From Petrosia ficiformis (taxonomy: Eukaryota > Porifera > Demospongiae > Haplosclerida > Petrosiidae): a stretch of 64,000 nucleotides of DNA. How positions within the stretch are numbered: position 1 is the stretch's first letter; each line of letters opens with the position of its first letter. The position numbers and the translations under genes are program-made. Shown piece after piece: positions 1 through 11,161 of the stretch. The notes under the pieces were generated by a model, which was not told the origin of the DNA, made no database searches, and worked only from the letters and a program-made list of their open reading frames with translations. Location: positions 4,190,905 through 4,254,904 of the forward strand of contig OX345649.1 in NCBI GenBank assembly GCA_947044365.1. The letters are read 5' to 3'.

Positions 1-270
1 GGAGCACTGGTCGAAGTAGACTGGAACTGGATGAGGTAGATAGACTGTAACTGGAACACTGGATGAGCTAGACCGGATGTACTGGAACTGCCCCACACGG
101 GGCTGGATCTAGTGACTCGAAGAGACCTCCGGCGTCCCCAACCTGGGCATCGGTATACTCATTTGTCCTGCACACTCCTAACAACCAGGATTGACCATGC
201 CACCCCCCAAAAAAAAGAAAAGAGGGTGGCATGGCCAACCCTGGCTGAGAGGAGTGATTAGAACAAATGA
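1..270. repeat. End of a macrosatellite unit: 28-bp array and hairpin module
   Basis: The first ~60 bases are the end of a tandem array whose 28-bp unit reads roughly AGCACTGGATGAGGTAGACT plus GGAACTGG. It is followed by a conserved block around 91-155 and then an imperfect hairpin at about 159-269. The same module order recurs near 2128-2440, 8033-8371, 10823-11161, 13483-13847 and 16770-17086. I see no gene here. Confidence 0.85.
159..269. repeat. Imperfect inverted-repeat (hairpin) module
   Basis: Two arms of about 47 bases pair imperfectly across a short A-rich spacer: the left arm starts TCATTTGTCCTGCACACTCC, and the right arm ends AGGAGTGATTAGAACAAATG. The centre pairs CCATGCCACCC with GGGTGGCATGG. 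Equivalent hairpins occur at about 2326-2440, 8260-8371, 11050-11161, 13736-13847 and 16970-17086. Diverged versions are in the foldback element near 30097-30236 and 30996-31130. The module may be an old small inverted-repeat insertion carried along by the unit; that is inference. Confidence 0.75.
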
Positions 271-2436
271 GCATCCAAATTCCAGGAAGTGAACACCAGA
301 AGAAACCTCGAAATCATCAGAAACAGACCTGTGCAGGGAGGAGAAATAGTAAATACACTGTTCACAATGAAATAATATTTAAGAAGAAAGTATAGAATAT
401 AGAAAAGAGTATGGAGACATAACTTACCTCTTATTGAAGTATAGATGCGATGAGGTAGAGAGAGAGAGTGGATAGATGGACACGGAGGTAGCAAGTAGAG
501 TTTTCTGGGGGAGAGAAGAAACAATATGCAAATTAACATGATAGACAAACGGAATTATTAATATGATATGCATGAACAATGCACATAGAAGAACAAGAAT
601 CACCTGTTGTTTAAAATCTTCATCCATCTATCCACATCCTTCACATCTTGGTCCTGGGTCCCTCCCTGGTACATGCAGAATCTTCTTCGTCTTGAGTCTT
701 GAGATCGATGACATGCACAGTCTTTTCTGGCTTATGATAGGGAGCTCAAATTCCTGCACGTGCAGCAGGTCTGGGAGCATGCATGCATGCACCCATCCTC
801 GCCAGGGAGGTGTGTGCATGCAGGGTGAGGATGCAGGCAATTAATTATTAATTGTAATATTTAGTAATATATATATAAAAATATATATATTGTTATATGT
901 ATAGATTTCTATAATAATAATAATTATGAAATGATTCATGTACGATGCTATTCTTTTGAAAACATTCTTTGCCGAAGGATGCATGCATGCATGGTAGCAA
1001 TGATGATGATTTTTTTAATAATAAACCAGTCGAATTAGAAAACAAATTATATCGAAAATAGCGTATTCAATTATAACAAAAAAGTATAGAAAAAGGGATA
1101 GATAGCTAATTTGAAAATATTTTCAAGAGTGATAATTTGAAATTAGTCTCAAGAAATATAGCTACTTGAAAGAGAAAGAAATGTGTTCATTAAATTCAAA
1201 ATATTTCCAAATGAGATACAATCGAAAATGATAGTTAATTCATTGGATTAGGAAAAGAAAAAAGGCTTTATAAAAAGAACATTAAAGTTATAGGTAGTCA
1301 ATGGTATTGAAAGAAGATAAAAGATTACACGAAATACACTAGTATATTCAATACGAGCATAAGTAGTCATGGGCTTTCCACTGTAATAGACCAAATTTAA
1401 TTATTATTCTTACCAATCGAAAATTAAAGATTAAGAAAAATAGATTAGTATATGTATTTAATACAAACATAAGTAATCATAGGCTTTCACAACTGTAATA
1501 GACTAAATTTGATAATTATTCTTACCAATCGAAAATTAAAGATTAAGAAAAATAGACTAGTATATGTATTTAATACAAGCATAAGTAATCATAGGCTTTC
1601 ACAACTGTAATAGACTAAATTTAATTATTATTCTTACCAATCGAAAATTAAAGATAAGAAAAATAGACTAGTATATGTATTTAATACAAGCATAAGTAAT
1701 CATAGGCTTTCACAACTGTAATAGACTAAATTTAATTATTATTCTTACCAATCGAAAATTAAAGATTAAGAAAAATAGGTATTTAATACAAACATAAGTA
1801 ATCATAGGCTTTCACAACTGTAATAGACTAAATTTAATTATTATTCTTACCAATCGAAAATTAAATTATTATATATTAATTCTGACATTTCCTTAAAAAT
1901 TGATAATATTTTACTATTATATTGAAAATGCAACTCAAAACACAAGAACAACATTTCAAAGAAACATTTGAACAAAAAATACAATTGAAATACACATACA
2001 CACACACACAAAAAGAAAACAACATATTTCAAACATATTTCAAAGTACTAACTGCCATTGAGATGAATAAGCAATGAATGAAGATGAGTCCTTGCAGAAG
2101 GGAAATCCCAATGGGGATGGTCCTAGGATGAAGTAGACTGGAACTGGAGCACTGGTCGAAGTAGACTGGAACTGGAGCACTGGTTGAAGTAGACTGGAAC
2201 TGGATGAGGTAGATAGACTTTAACTGGAACACTGGATGAGCTAGACCGGATGTACTGGAACTGCCACACATGGGGCTGGATCTAGTGACTGGAAGAGACC
2301 TCCGACGTCCGCAACCTGGGCATCGGTATACTCATTTGTCCCGCACACTCCTAACAACCAGGATTGACCATGCCACCCCCAAAAAAAGGAAAAGAGGGTG
2401 GCATGGCCAACCCTGGCTGAGAGGAGTGATTAGAAC
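271..2436. repeat. Macrosatellite unit a (inside duplication copy A)
   Basis: The unit starts with the block beginning GCATCCAAATTCCAGG. A ~570-bp moderately complex part follows, then an AT-rich part (about 840-1390), the ~110-bp array (1390-1860), a ~200-bp spacer, a single 33-bp repeat remnant, the 28-bp array and a hairpin. No coding region is recognised. Short open frames here are by-products of repeat composition and recur in every unit. Confidence 0.8.
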
Positions 2437-2441
2437 AAATG

Positions 2442-2531
2442 AGCAAACTCTTAGTTAATTGGCTCAAGATTCTCAATGGCGCACCCACTTGAGTCAATTT
2501 GGCCCAAGCTTCAAAACTTATCAAAAACTCT
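2442..2531. mobile_element. Right half of a hAT-like MITE (family 1)
   Basis: The block TTGGCTCAAGATTCTCAATG to ATCAAAAACTCTG matches the right half of the element seen whole at 24583-24830. The same partial copy sits at about 17092-17172. It lies exactly at the junction between the macrosatellite and the gene fragment, so the truncation of the gene may have involved this element. Confidence 0.6.
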
Positions 2532-3554
2532 GTTGTGAATGCTCTTCAAGAATAAACAATTAACCACAAACATTTCTGTCTCATTTTGAATTCATGCACT
2601 TATATCCTACGCTTTATTATACATCTTGGTTAGAACAATGTTCTATACCTTCCCATTTCTTTTTCAATCATATCCTGTCCTTCCACTTCCCAGGGCATGG
2701 ACACAGGGAGAGCACTAACATGATTTGTATGACCAGAAAATTGTTCCTTCCTATGGCCTGATTCCTGCAAGTTCACAGTTGAAGAAGAAGGAGGAGGAGG
2801 TGGTGAGGATGGCAGAAGAGGAGATGACTGGGAAGTTGTAGAATTAACACAAGATGGAGGAGAGAGGGGAACAACAGAAGAGTATGTGGTAGGATGTTGA
2901 GTTAATTCCTTTGGACTTTGTTTCAGAATTGAAGCAAACGTTTGACGAGCAAAATGAGGAACGTCACCTGATCTAGTTAGCTCTCTTCTTTTGCTGTAAA
3001 CTCTCTTGGATCTAAATCTTGGATTGAACATGACACCTTTAGCTTTGATGCTGTCTTTATTCCTTTTCTTCCTCTTTGTTGATATCTTAGTGCATAAATG
3101 TTTAGAAGATGGTGCTACAGAGAAACTCATCCTTTCATGAGGAACAACAGTACTTGGACTCACTAGCATTTGGGTTCTTGCATGTCTGTGGTCTTTCTGA
3201 AGCTGGATATGATCCTTCAGTTCTCTAAGTAGAGATATCAGTTCATTATCTTCAATTTCACCATTCATTGGTACGTGTGCTTCTGTACACAACTGAGACA
3301 ACTGTGTAATTAAATTAGTCAACTCGTTAGATAGTTTATGAAGTTGAGAATGGGTGGTCCCATGTGTAATACCAGTACTGAGAAGATTGTGCAGAGTTCT
3401 AAGAGCTGCACGATGTGCTGATGCTAGTCTGTTCATAGCAAGTAACTAGAATTAAGAAATGGTATGAAATCTATTGGATATTAAGTATTGTTTTAAGCCA
3501 ATATAGTTATATGCCCTGTCTTTCTAAAGATAGTGATTGTATATCAATACTGTA

Positions 3555-3698
3555 CAGTGTTTCCCACAGGATAAATATTAAAGATGTAGGAGTACATTAG
3601 TGGTACATGTCATATGGTCATAAATCAGTGTATTGCAGCCTAAACGTTCAAATCAAAGTGAGTGATTGCCATGTTACCACCCTTTTGGGGAAACACTG
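3555..3698. mobile_element. hAT-like MITE (family 2), in gene copy A
   Basis: Ends are CAGTGTTTCCC and GGGGAAACACTG, an inverted pair. The interior matches the element at 36787-36951. The insertion lies just upstream of exon 4 of the KIAA0753-like fragment, inside an intron. No clean target duplication remains in this copy. Confidence 0.75.
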
Positions 3699-4249
3699 AA
3701 TAATTGCATAATGACTACACATTACAAGTAAACATGTACTGAGTCTATAAATAGATGTACTTTAGACCAATTTGAGTACTTTAGACCAATTTGAGAAGCC
3801 AATTTCATTAAATACATATAAACTATTTTGTTTGAAGGTCTGAAGTCCAAAATCACTCACACTCACTCATTATTACATGATCTGTATACTGTGTGTACTA
3901 TGCATCTAAGGCATGTACCACAGTACACTTACAGTAAATGACTCATGGTTTCATACAGAATGTTTTGTTGGAGGAGGAAACAATCGATCATAAGAAACAC
4001 ACTGATCCTTGGGGGTCTGAGGGTGGGGGGAATTTGCTTTGGAGGGGGGCCCCTCTCTGTATGAAACTTGGCATGTAAATATTTTAGTAACAGTAACTCA
4101 CTACTGATATTGATTATGAATACCTTTTTAGCATGTTTTGGTTTTGTTGGTCTCGACAACTCTCTTTGTGCTTCTCTAACCTGTAAGAAATTATAATGTA
4201 CATGTATATATACATTGCATTGTACTATAATTAGTACTAGTACGATACT

Positions 4250-4830
4250 AATAATACTATTTATCCATCCATTGTCAATCTATTTGACCTATCTATTGTC
4301 AATCTATTTGACTATATGTCTGATTCATTGTCAATCCATTTGACTATATGTCTGTCTATCCATTGTCAATCCATTTGACTATCTGTCTGTCTATCCATTG
4401 ACTATCTGTCTGTCTATCCATTGTCAATCCATTTGACTATCTGTCTGTCTATCCATTGTCCATCCATTTGACTATCTGTCTGTCTATCCATTGTCAATCT
4501 CTATATGTCTGTCTATCCATTGTCAATCCATTTGACTATATGTCTGTCTATCCATTGTCAATCCATTTGACTATATGTCTGTCCATCCATTGTCAATCTA
4601 TTTGACTATATGTATGTCTGTCTATCCATTGTCAATCTATGTCCATTTACCTGCCTACATGTACCTACCTGCCTACAGTACCTACCATTCCAGTTGTTTA
4701 TCTGTCTGTCTATGATGCATTGACAGTCTATGTATCCATCTACATGTATATATCTATCTACAATATCCATTCATTGTCAATCTAGACATCTGTCCATCCA
4801 TTTGTCCAAATTATAATTTATAATTCTATC
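4250..4830. repeat. Intronic minisatellite (copy A)
   Basis: Irregular tandem repeats of ~32-36 bases built from TCTGTCTATCCATTGTCAAT and CCATTTGACTATATG fill the intron between exons 3 and 2 of the KIAA0753-like fragment. An identical array is at about 18940-19520. Confidence 0.9.
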
Positions 4831-6171
4831 TATCTAAATTACGTAAGCATTAGTAACAAGATGACTATACATAATATGCAACTTGTAAGTTAGTAACATA
4901 CCTTTTGCTGTAATTGATAAAGCATTCTAGCATTTCTAGCAGCCTGTTCCTCCTTTCGTCGAGCCTGTCTCTCTTCTTCTTTGTTTTCTTCTCCCTAGTT
5001 TAATCTTCCTTTGTCATGGTGTGGTATAGGAGTGTACATTTGAGTATGAGGAAGATCTGAAATCATGAATTGGAGATGCACCGTGTCAGTCAAAAGACTG
5101 AGTACTTACATGTGCATAGAGATTATGTACTGTACCTGACTTTAATAAGTTTACATACTATGATGGGAGCTACACTGTAATAAGGTGATAGTCAACTGTA
5201 ATTCTAACTACTACCATAGTACTACTTTGTACTGTAATGTGTGAATTCCCTTTACATATGTATGTAATAGCATAGTACTAAGGTGTAATACTGTGTAGTA
5301 CACTCAATGTATAGTGTACTTCACTCACAAAGTGCACTGTAGTTAAAGGAAGTATATGTAAACTTCATAATGTCAGGTACTATATGTAGAAAGTAAGTTT
5401 GTACGTATGCATTATATATGTACATGTATGTCACAATTATGTTGTACATACAAGTTTAGCAAGAAGAAAAGATACATGTACATGTACATGTACTTATAGT
5501 TGCAACATACTCTGTGACTCAAATTTCAGTTTCTTCATCTGTTTCGTTAACTCTTTTCTCAGACGTACTATTTCACAGACTGTCTTATTAATCTCCACCT
5601 CATTTGCATCTTTTCTCTTAGCAGCATCTTCTTCTTCACAATCTATCTCATTGTCCCTAGTGGTACCTATTCCAGCAGTGGACAAGTCCTTTTGAGAAGC
5701 AATTTTCAGTTTGGGTTCTTTGAACTTTACTTGAGTTTTTAGTTTACTTGAAACTTTGTCAATTTTTGAGTTTGAAAGACCTGATATCACAGAACTCTCT
5801 CTCTCACCCGAACTTCTAGTTGGAGGTTTCTCAAACCTTATCGGAAGTCCATTAGACAATCTAGAAGTAGCAGGTAGATCCAAGGAAGAGTCATTCCATA
5901 GTGAATTAATTTCTATTTCTCTTCGAGCTAATCTTGAAGCTATTGTCATCCTTTCATCAAGAGTAAGAGGAGCAGGAATGGTGTGTTGAGAAGGAATTTT
6001 GTGAATTACTACTGGTGTAGGTCTCAAGTTGAATCTTGTTGCCATATTTGTTGAATTTGGAGCTGTCTGGAGGTTAAATCTCGTCTGATCGATAGTTTGA
6101 GACTCGATTTGGGTAGCCATTATACCATGCAACCGCCTTATTCTTAATAATGCCCATCTTTGTGTGTCATT

Positions 6172-6210
6172 GTTACCATAGCAATAAGGTAAAATCGTTA
6201 CTATGGAAAC
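6172..6210. promoter_or_regulatory. Pair of X-box-like motifs, copy A
   Basis: GTTACCATAGCAAT (6172-6185) and GTTACTATGGAAAC (6197-6210) fit the RFX half-site pattern GTNRCC...RGYAAC with one or two mismatches. They lie 52-90 bases upstream of the start codon of gene copy A. The duplication ends just after them, so the copied fragment kept this part of its promoter. Function is inferred from motif and context only. Confidence 0.6.
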
Positions 6211-6235
6211 TTCTCCTGAGTATGTCCTAAAAAGA

Positions 6236-6413
6236 CATCTATACTTCAATAAGAGGTAAGTTATGTCTCCATACTCTTTTCTATATTCTATACTTTCTTC
6301 TTAAATATTATTTTATTGTGAACAGTGTATTTACTATTTCTCCTCCCTGCACAGGTCTGTTTCTGATGATTTCGAGGTTTCTTCTGGTGTTCTCTTCCAG
6401 GAATTTGGATGGT
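6236..6413. repeat. Inverted macrosatellite fragment at the duplication breakpoint
   Basis: This ~178-bp piece is the reverse complement of the start of a macrosatellite unit (compare 272-447 or 11163-11339). It is followed directly by the same unit in forward orientation from about 6416. The arrangement is a local inversion sitting exactly where duplication copy A ends. Confidence 0.85.
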
Positions 6414-6415
6414 CT

Positions 6416-8371
6416 ATAGATGCGATGAGGTAGAGAGAAAGAGTGGATAGATGGACAGGGAGGTAGCAAGTAGAGTTTTCTGGGAGAGAGAAGAAACAAT
6501 ATGCAAACATTCTTTGCCGAAGGATGCATGCATGCATGGTAGCAATGATGATGATTTTTTTAATAATAAACCAGTCGAATTAGAAAACAAATTATATCGA
6601 AAATAGTGTATTCAATTATAACAAAAAAGTATAGAAAAAGTGATAGATAGCTAATTTGAAAATATTTTCAAGAGTGATAATTTGAAATTAGTCTCAAGAA
6701 ATATAGCTACTTGAAAGAGAAAGAAATGTGTTCATTAAATTGAAAATATTTCCAAATGAGATACAATCGAAAATGATAGTTAATTCATTGGATTAGGAAA
6801 AGAAAAAAGGCTTTATAAGAAGAACATTAAAGTTATAGGTAGTCAATGGTATTGAAAGAAGATAAAAGATTACGCGAAATACGCTAGTATATTCAATACG
6901 AGCATAAGTAGTCATGGGCTTTCCACAGTAATAGACCAAATTTAATTATTATTCTTACCAATCGAAAATTAAAGATAAGAAAAATAGACTAGTATATGTA
7001 TTTAATACAAGCATAAGTAATCATAGGCTTTCACAACTGTAATAGACTAAATTTAATTATTATTCTTACCAATCGAAAATTAAAGATAAGAAAAATAGAC
7101 TAGTATATGTATTTAATACAAGCATAAGTAATCATAGGCTTTCACAACTGTAATAGACTAAATTTAATTATTAACTGTAATAGACTAAATTTAATTATTA
7201 TTCTTACCAATCGAAAATCGAAAATTAAAGATTAAGAAAAATAGACTAGTATATGTATTTAATACAAGCATAAGTAATCATAGGCTTTCAACTGTGATAG
7301 ACCAAATTTAATTATTATTCTTACCAATCGAAAATTAAAGATTAAGAAAAATAGACTAGTATATATATGTATTTAATAAGTAATCATAGGCTTTCACAAC
7401 TGTAATAGACTAAATTTAATTATTATTCTTACCAATCGAAAATTAAAGATTAAGAAAAATAGACTAGTATATGTATTTAATACAAACATAAGTAATCATA
7501 GGCTTTCACAACTGTAATAGACTAAATTTAATTATTATTCTTACCAATCGAAAATCGAAAATTAAAGATTAAGAAAAATAGACTAGTATATGTATTTAAT
7601 ACAAGCATAAGTAATCATAGGCTTTCACAACTGTAATAGACTAAATTTAATTATTATTCTTACCAATCGAAAATTAAATTATTGTATATTAATTCTGACA
7701 TTTCCTTAAAAATTGATAATATTTTACTATTATATTGAAAATGCAACTCAAAACACAAGAACAACAATTCAAAGAAACATTTGAACAAAAAATACAATTG
7801 AAATACACGTACACACACACACAAAAAGAAAACAACATATTTCAAAGTACTAACTGCCATTGAGATGAATAAGCAATGAATGAAGATGAGTCCTTGCAGA
7901 AGGGAAATCCCAATGAAGATGAGTCCTTGCAGAAGAGAAGTCCCAATGAAGATGAGTCCTTGCAGAAGATAGGTCCCAGTGAAGATGAATCCTTGCAGAA
8001 GTGAAATGCCAATGGGGATGGTCCTAGGATGAAGTAGACAGGAACTGGAGCACTGGTCGAAGTAGACTGGAACTGGAGCACTGGTCGAAGTAGACTGGAA
8101 CTGGAGCACTGGTCGAAGTAGACTGGAACTGGATGAGGTAGATAGACTGTAACTGGTTCACTGGATGAGCTAGACCGGATGTACTGGAACTGCCCCACAC
8201 GGGGCTGGATCTAGTGACTCGAAGAGACCTCCGGCGTCCCCAACCTGGGCATCGGTATACTCATTTGTCCTGCACACTCCTAACAACCAGGATTGACCAT
8301 GCCACCCCCCAAAAAAAGAAAAGAGGGTGGCATGGCCAACCCTGGCTGAGAGGAGTGATTAGAACAAATGA
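6416..8371. repeat. Macrosatellite unit b (internally deleted)
   Basis: The unit resumes at GATGCGATGAGG. It lacks ~450 bases present in other units, jumping from AACAATATGCAAA to CATTCTTTGCCGAAGG near 6508. It then continues through the AT-rich part, the ~110-bp array (6950-7675), the 33-bp repeats (7878-8030), the 28-bp array and the hairpin. No gene is recognised. Confidence 0.85.
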
Positions 8372-11161
8372 GCATCCAAATTCCAGGAAGTGAACACCAG
8401 AAGAAACCTCGAAATCATCAGAAACAGACCTGTGCAGGGAGGAGAAATAGTAAATACACTGTTCACAATGAAATAATATTTAAGAAGAAAGTATAGAATA
8501 TAGAAAAGAGTATGGAGACATAACTTACCTCTTATTGAAGTATAGATGCGATGAGGTAGAGAGAGAGAGTGGATAGATGGACACGGAGGTAGCAAGTAGA
8601 GTTTTCTGGGAGAGAGAAGAAACAATATGCAAATTAACATGATAGACAAACGGAATTATTAATATGATATGCATGAACAATGCACATAGAAGAACAAGAA
8701 TCACCTGTTGTTTAATCTTCATCCATCTATCCACATCCTTCACATCTTGGTCCTGGGTCCCTCCCTGGTACATGCAGAATCTTCTTCGTCTTGAGTCTTG
8801 AGATCGATGACATGCACAGTCTTCTCTGGCTTATGATAGGGAGCTCAAATTCCTGCACGTGCAGCAGGTCTGGGAGCATGCATGCATGCACCCATCCTCG
8901 CCAGGGAGGTGTGTGCATGCAGGGTGAGGATGCAGGCAATTAATTATTAATTGTAATATATATTGTTGTATGTCTATAATAATAATAATTATGAAATGAT
9001 TCATGTACGATGCTATTCTTTTTTACTTCTGTATAACATGCAAAAACCGAACAAAATACTGTTGACTTTGAAAACATTCTTTGCCGAAGGATGCATGCAT
9101 GCATGGTAGCAATGATGATGATTTTTTTAATAATAAACCAGTCGAATTAGAAAACAAATTATATCGAAAATAGTGTATTCAATTATAACAAAAAAGTATA
9201 GAAAAAGTGATAGATAGCTAATTTGAAAATATTTTCAAGAGTGATAATTTGAAATTAGTCTCAAGAAATATAGCTACTTGAAAGAGAAAGAAATGTGTTC
9301 ATTAAATTGAAAATATTTCCAAATGAGATACAATTGAAAATGATAGTTAATTCATTGGATTAGGAAAAGAAAAAAGGCTTTATAAGAAGAACATTAAAGT
9401 TATAGGTAGTCAATGGTATTGAAAGAAGATAAAAGATTACGCGAAATACGCTAGTATATTCAATACGAGCATAAGTAGTCATGGGCTTTCCACAGTAATA
9501 GACCAAATTTAATTATTATTCTTACCAATCGAAAATTAAAGATAAGAAAAATAGACTAGTATATGTATTTAATACAAGCATAAGTAATCATAGGCTTTCA
9601 CAACTGTAATAGACTAAATTTAATTATTATTCTTACCAATCGAAAATTAAAGATAAGAAAAATAGACTAGTATATGTATTTAATACAAGCATAAGTAATC
9701 ATAGGCTTTCACAACTGTAATAGACTAAATTTAATTATTATTCTTACCAATCGAAAATTAAAGATAAGAAAAATAGACTAGTATATGTATTTAATACAAA
9801 CATAAGTAATCATAGGCTTTCACAACTGTAATAGACTAAATTTAATTATTATTCTTACCAATCGAAAATTAAAGATTAAGAAAAATAGACTAGTATATGT
9901 ATTTAATACAAACATAAGTAATCATAGGCTTTCACAACTGTAATAGACTAAATTTAATTATTAACTGTAATAGACTAAATTTAATTATTATTCTTACCAA
10001 TCGAAAATCGAAAATTAAAGATTAAGAAAAATAGACTAGTATATGTATTTAATACAAACATAAGTAATCATAGGCTTTCAACTGTGATAGACTAAATTTA
10101 ATTATTATTCTTACCAATCGAAAATTAAAGATTAAGAAAAATAGACTAGTATATATATGTATTTAATAAGTAATCATAGGCTTTCACAACTGTAATAGAC
10201 TAAATTTAATTATTATTCTTACCAATCGAAAATTAAAGATTAAGAAAAATAGACTAGTATATGTATTTAATACAAACATAAGTAATCATAGGCTTTCACA
10301 ACTGTAATAGACTAAATTTAATTATTATTCTTACCAATCGAAAATCGAAAATTAAAGATTAAGAAAAATAGACTAGTATATGTATTTAATACAAGCATAA
10401 GTAATCATAGGCTTTCACAACTGTAATAGACTAAATTTAATTATTATTCTTACCAATCGAAAATTAAATTATTGTATATTAATTCTGACATTTCCTTAAA
10501 AATTGATAATATTTTACTATTATATTGAAAATGCAACTCAAAACACAAGAACAACAATTCAAAGAAACATTTGAACAAAAAATACAATTGAAATACACGT
10601 ACACACACACACAAAAAGAAAACAACATATTTCAAAGTACTAACTGCCATTGAGATGAATAAGCAATGAATGAAGATGAGTCCTTGCAGAAGGGAAATCC
10701 CAATGAAGATGAGTCCTTGCAGAAGAGAAGTCCCAATGAAGATGAGTCCTTGCAGAAGATAGGTCCCAGTGAAGATGAATCCTTGCAGAAGTGAAATGCC
10801 AATGGGGATGGTCCTAGGATGAAGTAGACAGGAACTGGAGCACTGGTCGAAGTAGACTGGAACTGGAGCACTGGTCGAAGTAGACTGGAACTGGAGCACT
10901 GGTCGAAGTAGACTGGAACTGGATGAGGTAGATAGACTGTAACTGGTTCACTGGATGAGCTAGACCGGATGTACTGGAACTGCCCCACACGGGGCTGGAT
11001 CTAGTGACTCGAAGAGACCTCCGGCGTCCCCAACCTGGGCATCGGTATACTCATTTGTCCTGCACACTCCTAACAACCAGGATTGACCATGCCACCCCCC
11101 AAAAAAAGAAAAGAGGGTGGCATGGCCAACCCTGGCTGAGAGGAGTGATTAGAACAAATGA
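8372..11161. repeat. Macrosatellite unit c
   Basis: A full composite unit of 2,790 bp. Its right part (from about 9100) is almost the same as unit b, and its left part the same as units a, d and e. Blocks in order: unique-like 5' part, palindromic GCATGCATGCAT stretches, AT-rich part, ~110-bp array (9510-10465), spacer, 33-bp repeats, 28-bp array and hairpin. No gene is recognised. Confidence 0.9.

Larger units (their letters stand above)
2649..6120 (-). pseudogene. KIAA0753: KIAA0753/Moonraker-like centriolar-satellite gene, 5' half, copy A
   Basis: Exons on the minus strand: 6120-5511 (203 codons from MATQIESQT), 5056-4902, 4180-4124 and 3445-2649; splice phases join correctly. The product resembles the N-terminal half of vertebrate KIAA0753 (OFIP/Moonraker), which works with OFD1 at centriolar satellites. 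Shared landmarks are LARREIEI near the N terminus, EEQAARNARMLYQLQQ in exon 2, KPKHAKK in exon 3 and AMNRLASAHRAALRTL at the start of exon 4; these assignments rest on remembered human sequence. A proline/serine-rich tail follows. An in-frame TAG lies at 4995-4997 in exon 2, in the frame set by both neighbouring exons. After the exon 4 donor (GGAAG|GTATAG) no further exon is visible to position 1; repeats follow. The human protein is nearly twice as long, so this is probably a broken fragment, though more exons could lie beyond the left edge. Confidence 0.8.
1840..6235. repeat. Segmental duplication, copy A
   Basis: This stretch is nearly identical to 16481-20926 in the same orientation. The offset is 14,641 bases at the left part and 14,691 from about 3900 onward; the ~50-base difference is explained by small indels near 2800 and 3500. 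Homology stops at 6235, 27 bases beyond the second X-box-like motif. Past that point copy A joins an inverted macrosatellite fragment and copy B continues into the CCDC74-like gene. The left limit is hard to set because both copies run into the related ~110-bp arrays. Confidence 0.9.

Noticed and set aside
305..320. CTGATGA box on the minus strand of the macrosatellite as a hammerhead candidate
   Set aside because: No GAAA box or stem II follows at a suitable distance; TTTCGAGG comes next instead.
258..548. Recurrent 96-codon minus-strand frame present in each macrosatellite unit
   Set aside because: It crosses the conserved intron-like segment and has low-complexity composition. Its conservation reflects recent unit duplication, not coding constraint.
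5399..5695. Plus-strand open frame opposite KIAA0753 exon 1
   Set aside because: It is the antisense shadow of a well-supported exon on the minus strand.
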